Part shown: in pieces, positions 1-8,860 of the stretch
Position numbering within the stretch: position 1 is the stretch's first letter
Layout: each line of letters starts with the position of its first letter
NCBI RefSeq assembly: GCF_000314735.2
Contig: NZ_KB375270.1
Location: 3,664,001-3,728,000 of the forward strand
Reading direction: 5' to 3'
DNA: 64,000 nucleotides
Source of the DNA: Afipia felis ATCC 53690
GTDB taxonomy: Bacteria > Pseudomonadota > Alphaproteobacteria > Rhizobiales > Xanthobacteraceae
Translations under genes and position numbers: made by a program
The notes under the pieces: model-generated
Database searches by the model: none
What the model was told of the DNA's origin: nothing
The model's input: only the letters and a program-made list of their open reading frames with translations

Positions 1-352
1 CGGCGTCGGCAATGCGTCGACCTTCCAGATGATCCCGAACATCATGCGCAAAGAGATGGATCGCCTGATGCCGGAAGCCGACGCTGTCGCTCGCGCACGT
101 CAGACGGAGAAGGAATCCGCCGCGATTACCGGATTTACCTCGGCGATCGCCGCATTCGGCGCGTTCTTCATCCCGAAGTCGTTCGGTACGTCGATCGACA
201 TGACCGGCGGCGTGGAAGCGGCGCTGTGGGGATTCTTCATCTTCTACGTCACCTGCGTAGCGATCACCTGGGCTGTCTACACTCGCAAGGGCGGCCTGCT
301 TCATGACATCGAGCGGCGTGGTGCAACGGCGGTTGCCCAGCCGGCGCAGTAA
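1..352 (+). CDS. narK: Nitrate/nitrite transporter NarK, C-terminal end (partial)
   Basis: This is the last 116 codons of a major-facilitator nitrate/nitrite transporter; the start lies left of the window. The reading frame is open from base 2. The visible part holds the family's conserved GVGNASTFQMIP stretch and two closing membrane segments, followed by a short cytoplasmic tail rich in Ala and Gln. NarK proteins move nitrate in and nitrite out across the inner membrane. Eleven bases separate it from narG, which has a good ribosome site (AAGGAGAGG) in the gap, so it is almost certainly the upstream gene of the nar operon. Any FNR box controlling the operon would lie outside this window. Confidence 0.9.
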   Translation, partial: GVGNASTFQMIPNIMRKEMDRLMPEADAVARARQTEKESAAITGFTSAIAAFGAFFIPKSFGTSIDMTGGVEAALWGFFIFYVTCVAITWAVYTRKGGLLHDIERRGATAVAQPAQ

Positions 353-362
353 GGAGAGGCTG

Positions 363-3300
363 ATGAGCCATTTTCTAGACAGGCTTTCGTTCTTCACGAA
401 AACCAGAACCGAGTTCGCCGGCGGTCACGGCATCACCACGACGGAAGACAGGTCGTGGGAGGACGGCTACCGCAAGCGCTGGCAGCACGACAAGATCGTG
501 CGTTCCACGCATGGCGTGAACTGCACGGGCTCCTGCTCGTGGAAGGTCTATGTCAAGGGCGGCATCGTCACCTGGGAAACCCAGCAGACCGACTATCCGC
601 GCACGCGGCCCGATCTGCCGAACCACGAACCCCGCGGCTGTCCGCGCGGTGCGAGCTATAGCTGGTACCTGTATTCCGGTAACCGCGTGAAATATCCGCT
701 GGTGCGCTCACGCCTGCTCAAGCTGTGGCGCGCGGCGCGTGCGACGCTGACGCCGGTGGCGGCGTGGAAGTCGATTGTCGAGAATCCAGAAAAACGCGCC
801 GCCTACACCAAGCGGCGCGGCCTCGGCGGTTTCGTGCGGGCAAACTGGGATGAGGTCAACGAGATCATCGGTGCGGCGAATGCCTACACGGTGAAGGCTC
901 ATGGTCCGGATCGCGTGTTCGGCTTCTCGCCGATCCCGGCGATGTCGATGGTGAGCTACGCCTCAGGCGCGCGTTACCTGTCGCTGCTCGGCGGCGTCTG
1001 CATGTCATTCTATGACTGGTACTGCGACCTGCCGCCGGCTTCGCCACAGACCTGGGGCGAGCAGACCGACGTTCCGGAAAGCGCCGACTGGTACAATGCG
1101 GGCTTCCTGATCCTGTGGGGCTCCAACGTGCCGCAGACGCGCACGCCGGATGCGCACTTCTACACCGAGGCGCGTTACAAGGGCGCCAAGAGCGTGGTGA
1201 TCTGCCCGGACTATTCCGAGGCGTCGAAATTTGCCGACATGTGGATGTCGCCGAAGCAGGGTACCGATGCGGCGGTGGCGATGGCGATGGGCCATGTCAT
1301 CCTGCGCGAATTCCATATCGACAAGAAGACCGCATATTTTGACGACTATATGCGCCGCTACAGCGACATGCCGATGCTGGTGCGTCTGGTGAAGCAGGGC
1401 GATCATTACATTCCGGATCGCTTCGTGCGCGCGTCGGATTTTGTCGACGGCCTCAACGAGGCCAATAATCCGGAGTGGAAGACAGTCGCCTATGACGAGG
1501 CCAGTGGCGGCATCGTTGCGCCGAATGGCTCGATTGGTTTCCGCTGGGGCGAGAAGGGCAACTGGAATCTCGAGGAGAAGGCAGCGGGCGGCGATACCAG
1601 GCTGCGAATGTCACTGATGGATATTCAGGACGATGTCGCCAAGGTCGGATTCCCGTATTTCGGTAATCGCGAGCATGACCATTTTCGCGGCACGGATCAT
1701 CCGGGCGTGCTGACCCGCAACATTCCGGTGAAGATGCTGCAACTTGCCGATGGCGAGACGCCGGTTGCTTCGGTGTTTGATCTGTTCGTCGCCAATTACG
1801 GTATCGATCGCGGGCTCGGCGGCGAGAACATCGCCAAGGGTTACGACGAGATCGAGCCCTATACGCCGGCCTGGGCGGAGCAGATCAGCGGCGTGCCGCG
1901 CGAGCAGATCATCACGGTGGCGCGCGAGTTCGCGCGCAATGCCGAGAAGACCAACGGCCGTTCGATGGTGATCGTCGGCGCCGGGCTTAATCACTGGTAC
2001 CACATGGACATGAACTACCGCGGCATCATCAATATGCTGGTGATGTGCGGTTGTGTCGGCCAGTCCGGCGGCGGCTGGTCGCATTATGTCGGTCAGGAAA
2101 AGCTGCGGCCGCAGTCCGGCTGGGTGCCGCTGACTTTCGGTCTCGACTGGAGCAGGCCGCCGCGTCAGATGAACTCGACCTCGGCTTTCTACGCGCATAC
2201 CGATCAGTGGCGTTACGAGACGCTCGACGTCAAGGACGTGCTGTCGCCGACCGCGCCGATGGGGCCGTGGGATGGTGCGCTGATCGACTACAACGTGCGC
2301 GCCGAGCGCATGGGCTGGTTGCCGTCCGCGCCGCAGCTTCAGACCAACCCGCTTGAAGTCGCCAAGCAGGCGGCGGCATCGGGACTGGAAGCCAAGGACT
2401 ATGTTGCCAAGGCGCTGAAGTCCGGCGAGTTGAAGATGTCCTGCGAAGACCCGGACAATCCGAAGAACTGGCCGCGCAATCTGTTCGTCTGGCGCTCCAA
2501 CCTGCTCGGCGCGTCGGGCAAGGGGCACGAATATTTCCTCAAGCATTTGCTCGGCACCAGTCATGGCGTGATCGGCAAGGATCTCGGCGATGTCGGCGGC
2601 CGCAAGCCGTCCGAGGTTGCCTGGCACGAGGAGGCGCCGGAAGGAAAGCTCGACCTGCTCGTCACGCTCGACTTCCGCATGTCCACCACCTGCATGTACT
2701 CGGACATCGTGTTGCCGACCGCGACTTGGTACGAGAAGAACGATCTCAACACCTCGGACATGCATCCCTTCATCCACCCGTTGACCGCTGCGGTCGATCC
2801 GGTGTGGGAGTCGCGTAGCGACTGGGAGATCTACAAGGGCATCGCGAAGTCATTCTCGAAGGTCGCCCCCGAGGTACTCGGCGTCGAGAAGGACGTGGTG
2901 CTCACGCCGATCATGCACGACTCGCCGGGCGAGATCGCGCAGCCGCTTGACGTCAAGGATTGGAAGAAAGGCGAGATCGATCCGATCCCCGGCAAGACTA
3001 TGCCGGCGGTCGTCGTGGTCGAGCGCGACTATCCGAATCTCTACAAGCAGTTCACCTCGCTCGGTCCGCTGATGAGCAAGCTCGGCAATGGCGGCAAGGG
3101 TATGAACTGGAACACCGAGCATGAGGTCGAACTGCTCAAGCGCCTCAACGGCGTCGTGACCGAGGAGGGTCTGAGCAAGGGGCTACCGAAGATCGAGACG
3201 GACATCGACGCCTGCGAGGTGCTGCTATCGCTTGCGCCGGAGACCAATGGTGAGGTTGCCGTGAAGGCGTGGAGTTCGCTGGGGACCTTCACCGGCCGCG

Positions 3301-4106
3301 ACCATACCCATCTCGCGATCCCGAAGGAGGACGAGAAGATTCGCTTCCGCGACGTGGTCGCGCAACCGCGCAAGATCATCTCGTCGCCGATATGGTCAGG
3401 ACTCGAGTCGGAAAGCGTCTGCTACAACGCCTGCTACACCAATGTCCACGAGTTGATCCCGTGGCGCACGCTGACCGGCCGTCAGCAGCTCTATCAGGAT
3501 CATCTGTGGATGCGGGCATTCGGTGAGGGGTTCTGCGTCTACCGTCCGCCAATCGACACTAGATCAGTGCGGCCGGTGATCGATCGCAAGCCGAACGGCA
3601 ACAAATCGGTGGTGCTGAACTTCCTGACGCCGCACCAGAAGTGGGGCATCCACTCGACCTACACCGACAATCTTCTGATGCTGACGCTGTCGCGCGGCGG
3701 GCCGATCGTCTGGATCAGCGAGGCCGACGCGAAGAACGCCGGCATCGTCGATAACGACTGGATCGAGGTGTTCAACACCAACGGTGCGCTGGTCGCGCGC
3801 GCGGTGGTGTCGCAGCGTGTCCGTCAGGGCATGTGCATGATGTATCACGCGCAGGAGAAGATCGTGAACATGCCGGGCTCCGAGCAGACCGGCCAGCGAG
3901 GCGGCATCCATAATTCGGTGACGCGGGTCGTGCTCAAGCCGACCCACATGATCGGTGGGTATGCGCAGCAGGCTTACGGCTTCAATTATTACGGCACCGT
4001 CGGCTCCAACCGCGATGAATTCGTGATCGTCCGCAAGATGACAAAGGTGGACTGGCTGGACGAGCCGGTCGCCACATCGGGCACAAGCCTGGAGGCCGCA
4101 GAATGA
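363..4106 (+). CDS. narG: Respiratory nitrate reductase alpha subunit NarG
   Basis: Catalytic molybdopterin subunit of the membrane-bound, cytoplasm-facing nitrate reductase (nitrate to nitrite, electrons from quinol via NarI and NarH). The protein is 1247 residues, as expected. The FS0 cluster ligands are all present: His50, Cys54, Cys58 and Cys93. Asp222, in the motif YCDLPPASPQTWGEQTD, matches the Asp that ligates molybdenum in E. coli NarG. I chose the ATG at 363 because AAGGAGAGG stands just before it and MSHFLDRL is the usual NarG start; the frame is open further upstream. The stop overlaps the narH start by 4 bases (ATGA). Confidence 0.98.
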   Translation: MSHFLDRLSFFTKTRTEFAGGHGITTTEDRSWEDGYRKRWQHDKIVRSTHGVNCTGSCSWKVYVKGGIVTWETQQTDYPRTRPDLPNHEPRGCPRGASYSWYLYSGNRVKYPLVRSRLLKLWRAARATLTPVAAWKSIVENPEKRAAYTKRRGLGGFVRANWDEVNEIIGAANAYTVKAHGPDRVFGFSPIPAMSMVSYASGARYLSLLGGVCMSFYDWYCDLPPASPQTWGEQTDVPESADWYNAGFLILWGSNVPQTRTPDAHFYTEARYKGAKSVVICPDYSEASKFADMWMSPKQGTDAAVAMAMGHVILREFHIDKKTAYFDDYMRRYSDMPMLVRLVKQGDHYIPDRFVRASDFVDGLNEANNPEWKTVAYDEASGGIVAPNGSIGFRWGEKGNWNLEEKAAGGDTRLRMSLMDIQDDVAKVGFPYFGNREHDHFRGTDHPGVLTRNIPVKMLQLADGETPVASVFDLFVANYGIDRGLGGENIAKGYDEIEPYTPAWAEQISGVPREQIITVAREFARNAEKTNGRSMVIVGAGLNHWYHMDMNYRGIINMLVMCGCVGQSGGGWSHYVGQEKLRPQSGWVPLTFGLDWSRPPRQMNSTSAFYAHTDQWRYETLDVKDVLSPTAPMGPWDGALIDYNVRAERMGWLPSAPQLQTNPLEVAKQAAASGLEAKDYVAKALKSGELKMSCEDPDNPKNWPRNLFVWRSNLLGASGKGHEYFLKHLLGTSHGVIGKDLGDVGGRKPSEVAWHEEAPEGKLDLLVTLDFRMSTTCMYSDIVLPTATWYEKNDLNTSDMHPFIHPLTAAVDPVWESRSDWEIYKGIAKSFSKVAPEVLGVEKDVVLTPIMHDSPGEIAQPLDVKDWKKGEIDPIPGKTMPAVVVVERDYPNLYKQFTSLGPLMSKLGNGGKGMNWNTEHEVELLKRLNGVVTEEGLSKGLPKIETDIDACEVLLSLAPETNGEVAVKAWSSLGTFTGRDHTHLAIPKEDEKIRFRDVVAQPRKIISSPIWSGLESESVCYNACYTNVHELIPWRTLTGRQQLYQDHLWMRAFGEGFCVYRPPIDTRSVRPVIDRKPNGNKSVVLNFLTPHQKWGIHSTYTDNLLMLTLSRGGPIVWISEADAKNAGIVDNDWIEVFNTNGALVARAVVSQRVRQGMCMMYHAQEKIVNMPGSEQTGQRGGIHNSVTRVVLKPTHMIGGYAQQAYGFNYYGTVGSNRDEFVIVRKMTKVDWLDEPVATSGTSLEAAE

Positions 4107-5623
4107 AAATCCGTGCCCAGATCGCAATGGTGCTCAATCTCGACAAGTGCATCGGGTGCCACACCTGTAGCGTGACCTGCAAGAACGTCTGGACCAGCCG
4201 CGAAGGCATGGAATACGCTTGGTTCAACAACGTCGAAACCAAGCCCGGCATCGGTTATCCGAAAGACTGGGAAAACCAGAAACGCTGGAAGGGCGGTTGG
4301 GTGCGCCGGCGCGACGGTTCGATCGCACCGCGCATCGGTGGGAAATGGCGCGTGCTGGCGAACATCTTCGCCAACCCCGATCTGCCGGAGATCGACGACT
4401 ACTACGAGCCCTTTACCTACGATTACGAGCATCTGCAGTCCGCGCCGGACATGAAGGCGATGCCGACCGCGCGGCCGCGTTCGCTGGTTTCCGGTGAGCG
4501 GCTGGAGAAAATCCAGTGGGGGCCGAACTGGGAGGAAATCCTTGGCGGCGAGTTCGCCAAGCGCTCGAAGGACTACAATTTTGATGGCGTGCAGAAGGAC
4601 ATCTACGGCCAGTTCGAAAACACCTTCATGATGTATCTGCCGCGGTTGTGCGAGCATTGCCTCAACCCGACCTGCGTTGCATCATGTCCGTCCGGCGCGA
4701 TCTATAAGCGCGAGGAGGATGGCATCGTCCTGATCGATCAGGATAAGTGCCGCGGTTGGCGCATGTGCGTCTCCGGGTGTCCCTACAAGAAGATTTATTA
4801 CAACTGGTCGTCAGGAAAATCCGAGAAGTGCATCTTCTGCTATCCTCGCATCGAGGCGGGGCAGCCGACGGTATGCTCGGAGACCTGCGTTGGTCGTATC
4901 CGCTACCTCGGCGTCGTGCTCTATGATGCCGACCGCATCGCGGAGGCTGCCAGCAAACCGGATGAGCGCGATCTCTATCAGGCGCAGCTCGACGTGTTTC
5001 TCGATCCCAACGATCCCTCGGTGATTGCGGAAGCGGAGCGTCAGGGCATTCCGCATGCCTGGCTGGAGGCGGCCAAGGCATCGCCGATCTGGAAGATGGC
5101 GATGGAATGGAAGGTCGCGTTCCCGCTGCACCCGGAATACCGCACGCTGCCGATGGTCTGGTATGTACCGCCGCTGTCGCCGATCACCTCAGCAGCATCG
5201 GCTGGCAAGATCGGTCTCGATGGTGAAATGCCGGATGTCCGCTCGCTGCGTATTCCGATGCGGTATCTCGCCAACCTCTTGACCGCAGGCAACGAGGAGC
5301 CGGTGGCGCTGGCCCTCGAGCGCATGCTGGCTATGCGCGCCTACATGCGCGCCAAGACGGTAGACGGCGTGATCGATGAGGCCATTGCGGCGCGCGTCGG
5401 CCTCAAGGGCGCGCAGATCGACGAGATGTACAAGATCATGGCGCTCGCCAATTACGAGGACCGCTTCGTGATTCCGACCGCGCATCGCGAACTTGGCGCC
5501 GATGCCTACGACATGCGCGGCTCGTGCGGTTTTTCGTTTGGCAATGGCTGCGGTGGCGGTGAAACCGAGGTCAACCTGTTCGGCTCGCCTCGCAAGCCCA
5601 AGACTCCGATGGAGGTGGCATGA
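4103..5623 (+). CDS. narH: Respiratory nitrate reductase beta subunit NarH
   Basis: Electron-transfer subunit of 506 residues carrying four iron-sulfur clusters between NarI and NarG. The cysteine groups are intact: C16/C19/C22/C26; C183/C186/C191/C195; C216, W219, C222, C226; and C243/C246/C258/C262. The Trp at 219 replaces the fourth ligand of the third group, the normal NarH signature of a [3Fe-4S] cluster. No signal peptide, consistent with a cytoplasmic location. It overlaps narG by 4 bases and narJ by 4 bases, so translation is probably coupled along the operon. The C-terminus has an extra Gly/Cys-containing stretch (SCGFSFGNGCGGG) of unknown meaning. Confidence 0.98.
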   Translation: MKIRAQIAMVLNLDKCIGCHTCSVTCKNVWTSREGMEYAWFNNVETKPGIGYPKDWENQKRWKGGWVRRRDGSIAPRIGGKWRVLANIFANPDLPEIDDYYEPFTYDYEHLQSAPDMKAMPTARPRSLVSGERLEKIQWGPNWEEILGGEFAKRSKDYNFDGVQKDIYGQFENTFMMYLPRLCEHCLNPTCVASCPSGAIYKREEDGIVLIDQDKCRGWRMCVSGCPYKKIYYNWSSGKSEKCIFCYPRIEAGQPTVCSETCVGRIRYLGVVLYDADRIAEAASKPDERDLYQAQLDVFLDPNDPSVIAEAERQGIPHAWLEAAKASPIWKMAMEWKVAFPLHPEYRTLPMVWYVPPLSPITSAASAGKIGLDGEMPDVRSLRIPMRYLANLLTAGNEEPVALALERMLAMRAYMRAKTVDGVIDEAIAARVGLKGAQIDEMYKIMALANYEDRFVIPTAHRELGADAYDMRGSCGFSFGNGCGGGETEVNLFGSPRKPKTPMEVA

Positions 5624-6324
5624 TGAAAACATTCAAGGTGTTGTCTGCTCTTCTGACCTATCCTTCGGACGAGCTCGTCGCAGCCGCACCGCTGTTTGGC
5701 ACCGTGCTGGATGATGAGGCGCTGGTGCCACTCGCCGCGCGCGAGAAGCTCGATGTGCTGATCGATGAGCTTGCGACCGGCGATCTCTACGATCTTCAGG
5801 AGCGCTATGGCCTGCTGTTCGACCGCAGTCGCTCGCTGGCGCTGCATCTGTTCGAGCATGTCCATGGCGAAAGCCGCGACCGTGGCCAGGCGATGGTCGA
5901 TCTGAAAACGCTGTATGAGAACGCGGGCTTCTTCATCACCGCGAATGACCTGCCGGATTTCGTTCCGCTGTTCCTTGAATTTCTGTCGACCCAGCCGATT
6001 GCGACAGCGCGCGAACTCTTAGGGCAACCCGCGCACATTCTCGCTGCCATTGCCGAGCGCCTGGAGCGCCGGGAGTCGAACTACAAGGCTGTCTTCGATG
6101 CAATGGTTGCGATTGCCGAAGAACAGCCTGAGCGCGAAGCGGTCGAGGAGCTTTTGAAAGGACCGGACCCCGATCCGATGGACTTCGCCGCGCTCGACGC
6201 CGCGTGGGAAGAAGAGGAAGTCAAGTTTGGGCCGACCGCGCAGAGCGCTTCGTCATGCGGCCGCGACGGATTGCAGTCGCGGTTGCGACATGCCTCGCGC
6301 GCCATCAAGTCGCCGGCAGCCTGA
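5620..6324 (+). CDS. narJ: Nitrate reductase assembly chaperone NarJ
   Basis: A 234-residue TorD/NarJ-family chaperone that binds NarG and allows molybdenum-cofactor insertion and membrane docking; it is not part of the final enzyme. The family core is visible around residues 40-110 (LYDLQERYGLLFDRSRSLALHLFEHVHG split over two helices), including the conserved FEHVHG and the PDFVPLFLEFL helix. The start overlaps the narH stop; two in-frame ATGs (5620 and 5623) are possible. The C-terminal third is less conserved and rich in Glu then Arg. Position between narH and narI is the standard narGHJI order. Confidence 0.96.
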   Translation: MMKTFKVLSALLTYPSDELVAAAPLFGTVLDDEALVPLAAREKLDVLIDELATGDLYDLQERYGLLFDRSRSLALHLFEHVHGESRDRGQAMVDLKTLYENAGFFITANDLPDFVPLFLEFLSTQPIATARELLGQPAHILAAIAERLERRESNYKAVFDAMVAIAEEQPEREAVEELLKGPDPDPMDFAALDAAWEEEEVKFGPTAQSASSCGRDGLQSRLRHASRAIKSPAA

Positions 6325-6337
6325 GAAGGAGGGACAG

Positions 6338-7090
6338 ATGTACACCACGCTCAATTCCATCGCCTTCGGCTGGTATCCGTATCTGTGCGCGTTTGTCTGC
6401 CTGTTCGGCAGTCTGTTTCGCTTTGACCGCGAGCAATATACCTGGCGCAGCGGTTCAAGCCAGCTTCTGCGCCGCCGTCAGTTGATGTGGGGCTCCAACC
6501 TGTTCCACGTCGGCATTCTGGTGATCTTCGGCGGCCATTTCGTCGGCCTGCTGACGCCGATCTGGGTGTTCGACATGATGGGCATCTCGCACAGCTTCAA
6601 GCAGATGCTGGCGATGGGCGCCGGTGGTATCGCCGGTCTGATGTGCCTTGTCGGCATTTCCCTTCTGACCCATCGCCGGTTGTTCGATCCGCGAATCCGC
6701 GCCAACTCGTCGTTCGGCGACACCGCGATCCTGCTGATTTTGTTCGCGCAGCTTTTGCTCGGCCTTGCCACCATTCCGGTGTCGGCCGGTCATCTCGACG
6801 GTCATGAAATGGTGAAGTTCATGAACTGGGCGCAGGCGATCGTCACGCTGCAGCCGGATGCTGCGAACTATGTTCTCGACGTGCATCCGATCTTCAAGGC
6901 GCACCTGATGCTCGGCATGACGATTTTCCTCGTCTTCCCGTTCACTCGCCTTGTGCACATCTGGAGCGCGCCAATTTGGTATCTCGGTCGTCGCGGCTAT
7001 CAGGTTGTGCGCGCTCGTCCGGGTAATATTCCGGCGCCGGTCGCAGCAACCCGTATGCCCGCCCCACCGCCGATCCAGCCTGCGGAGTAG
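6338..7090 (+). CDS. narI: Respiratory nitrate reductase gamma subunit NarI (cytochrome b)
   Basis: Membrane cytochrome b of 250 residues that oxidises quinol and anchors NarGH. It has five hydrophobic segments. The four haem ligands line up with E. coli NarI: His57 and His67 in the second helix, His189 and His207 in the fifth. The ATG at 6338 follows AGAAGGAGGGACAG; the longer open frame upstream overlaps narJ and lacks homology. The Pro-rich tail (PAPPPIQPAE) is short and probably cytoplasmic. Only 5 bases separate it from the next gene. Confidence 0.97.
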   Translation: MYTTLNSIAFGWYPYLCAFVCLFGSLFRFDREQYTWRSGSSQLLRRRQLMWGSNLFHVGILVIFGGHFVGLLTPIWVFDMMGISHSFKQMLAMGAGGIAGLMCLVGISLLTHRRLFDPRIRANSSFGDTAILLILFAQLLLGLATIPVSAGHLDGHEMVKFMNWAQAIVTLQPDAANYVLDVHPIFKAHLMLGMTIFLVFPFTRLVHIWSAPIWYLGRRGYQVVRARPGNIPAPVAATRMPAPPPIQPAE

Positions 7091-7095
7091 GGAGC

Positions 7096-7920
7096 ATGGA
7101 TTGTTCTGTCTCAAATGCCTTGCCGAAGCCAAAGGCAATCAGCGTCAACGGTGTGGTGATTTCCCGCGAGACCATCGCGCAGGAGGTACAGAACCATCCG
7201 GCGGATAAACCGATCCATGCCTGGCAGGCGGCGGCGCGCGCGCTCGTGGTGCGCGAACTGCTGTTGCAGGAAGCCACACGACTCGGAATCGCTACCGAGG
7301 CGCTGTCCGATCCGGATGGGCGCCGGGAAACCGCCGAGGAAGCCGCGATGCGCGCGCTGGTCGAGCGCGAGGTCAAAACGCCGGAGCCGGATGAGGCGGC
7401 CTGCCAGCGTTTCTACGAACAGAACATTCAGCGTTTCCGGCTCGGTGATCTTTACGAAGTCGCCCATATCCTCATCGCCGCGCCGCGTGGCGATCAGACG
7501 GCACGAGCATCAGCACGTGAGAGCGCCGAAACCATTCTTGCGGCGGTGAAGGCCGATCCGGCCGCCTTTGCTGACATGGCATCGAACCATTCGGCGTGTT
7601 CCACTTCGGCGGTGAATGGTGGCCGCCTCGGCCAGATCGCACGCGGCCAGACCGTGACCGAATTCGAGGCGGCGCTGGAGCGGATGCAACCGGGCGAGAT
7701 GGCGATCGTCGAAACGCGTTATGGCTATCACGTGGTGCGACTGGATCGCCATGCGGTAGGGAAGACGTTGCCGTTCGAGCTCGCGAAAGAACGGATCGCG
7801 GGTTATCTCGCCGCCAGTGTCCAGCATCGTTCACTCGCGCAATACATCTCGATTCTTGCAGGCCAGGCCGAGATCACGGGTTTCTCGCTTGTCGGGACGG
7901 GCACGCCATTGGTGCAATAG
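7096..7920 (+). CDS. Parvulin-type peptidyl-prolyl isomerase of the nar operon
   Basis: A 274-residue protein with an N-terminal helical region and a PpiC/parvulin rotamase domain at about residues 118-225 (YEVAHILIAAPRG, FADMASNHSAC, GGRLGQIARGQ, YGYHVVRLDRH). It has no signal peptide, so it should act in the cytoplasm, where NarGH is assembled, unlike SurA or PrsA. In this respect it resembles NifM, the cytoplasmic isomerase that matures nitrogenase Fe protein. It sits 5 bases after narI and 14 bases before the next gene, clearly in the operon. I infer a folding role for NarG or NarH; that role is not shown by sequence alone. Confidence 0.88.
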   Translation: MDCSVSNALPKPKAISVNGVVISRETIAQEVQNHPADKPIHAWQAAARALVVRELLLQEATRLGIATEALSDPDGRRETAEEAAMRALVEREVKTPEPDEAACQRFYEQNIQRFRLGDLYEVAHILIAAPRGDQTARASARESAETILAAVKADPAAFADMASNHSACSTSAVNGGRLGQIARGQTVTEFEAALERMQPGEMAIVETRYGYHVVRLDRHAVGKTLPFELAKERIAGYLAASVQHRSLAQYISILAGQAEITGFSLVGTGTPLVQ

Positions 7921-7934
7921 AGGGAGCGCGGCAC

Positions 7935-8291
7935 ATGCAACTCGGTGAGGTGATACGCGGCTTTGAGGACGAAGCTAATGCCGCCGAAGCGCTGATTGCT
8001 TGTGGTGATGTGGCCTTGCTGGCCCGAGTCGATGCCATGACAAACCGGTTTGGCGAGACCGTCGGTGAGTATGCGTCCGGAGCGGTGCGCCGCTTTGCGA
8101 ACCTTGCGGGCAGCGAGGACTGGCTTGGCTTGATGAACATCCTGGAGCGCGCCAGCGACCCGGGCAGCGGGTGCCTGACCTACATGGTTGGCTGGTCGCT
8201 GAAGCAGGATGAAGCGATGTCAGCCGTGTCGGACGAGGGTAGTCCTTCTCATGAAGGATGTACGTGCGGCGGACATGGAGGCTGCTCATGA
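7935..8291 (+). CDS. Orphan nar-operon protein with Cys/His-rich tail
   Basis: A 118-residue protein I cannot assign to a named family. The body (about residues 1-95) looks all-helical and soluble, with no signal peptide or membrane segment. The last ten residues form a compact Cys/His motif, CTCGGHGGCS, which could bind a metal or a cluster. The ATG at 7935 follows AGAGGGAGCGCGGCAC. The stop overlaps the mogA start by 4 bases. Being locked between a parvulin and MogA in a nitrate reductase operon suggests a role in NarGHI maturation or molybdenum/iron-sulfur handling; this is inference from context. Confidence 0.8.
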   Translation: MQLGEVIRGFEDEANAAEALIACGDVALLARVDAMTNRFGETVGEYASGAVRRFANLAGSEDWLGLMNILERASDPGSGCLTYMVGWSLKQDEAMSAVSDEGSPSHEGCTCGGHGGCS

Positions 8292-8860
8292 GTCTTGACG
8301 GCGACAGGCCGGAAAATCTTGCCGGATCGAAAACACTGGCGCGGATCGGTGTCCTTGTCGTCTCGGATCGCGCAAGCGAGGGTGTTTACGAAGACAAGAG
8401 CGGAAAGGCGATTGGTGATTTTCTGAAGAAAGTAGTTCGTTCGAACTGGATCATCATCTTCAAGATTGTGCCCGACGGCGCCGAAAGCGTGGCCAGCGCA
8501 TTGATCGAGCTATCGGACCGCGAAGACTGCGATCTGGTTTTGACGACGGGCGGTACCGGTCCGGCTCCACGCGATCTTACGCCTGAGGGAACACGAATGG
8601 TCATCAGCCGCGAGTTGGCCGGTTTTGGCGAATTGATGCGGCGGGTCAGTCTGGAGCATGTTCCAACCGCGATCCTGTCACGGCAGTTGGCTGGGACACG
8701 CAACCGCTCTTTGATTGTCAACCTGCCTGGCCGCCCAGCCGCCATTGAAGTCTGCCTCAATGCGATTTTTCCAGCCATCCCATATTGCCTCGAACTGATT
8801 GGGGCGCGCCGAATCGAGGTCGATTCCGATGTTTGCATTGCATTCCACCCGGGGAATTGA
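8288..8860 (+). CDS. mogA: Molybdopterin adenylyltransferase MogA
   Basis: A 190-residue MogA-family enzyme, which adenylylates molybdopterin before molybdenum insertion, supplying the cofactor of NarG. Diagnostic motifs are VLVVSDRAS near the N-terminus, TTGGTGPAPRDLTPEGT in the middle, the PTAILSRQ segment and NLPGRP near residue 150. MogA rather than MoaB is favoured by the PTAILSRQ segment and the length. The start (ATG 8288) overlaps the previous stop (ATGA). Its last 32 bases also encode the start of the next gene in another frame. Confidence 0.92.
   Translation: MSLDGDRPENLAGSKTLARIGVLVVSDRASEGVYEDKSGKAIGDFLKKVVRSNWIIIFKIVPDGAESVASALIELSDREDCDLVLTTGGTGPAPRDLTPEGTRMVISRELAGFGELMRRVSLEHVPTAILSRQLAGTRNRSLIVNLPGRPAAIEVCLNAIFPAIPYCLELIGARRIEVDSDVCIAFHPGN

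Noticed and set aside
1611..2777. Open frame of 388 codons antisense to narG
   Set aside because: The complementary strand carries fully conserved NarG residues; the frame has no start signal or homology.
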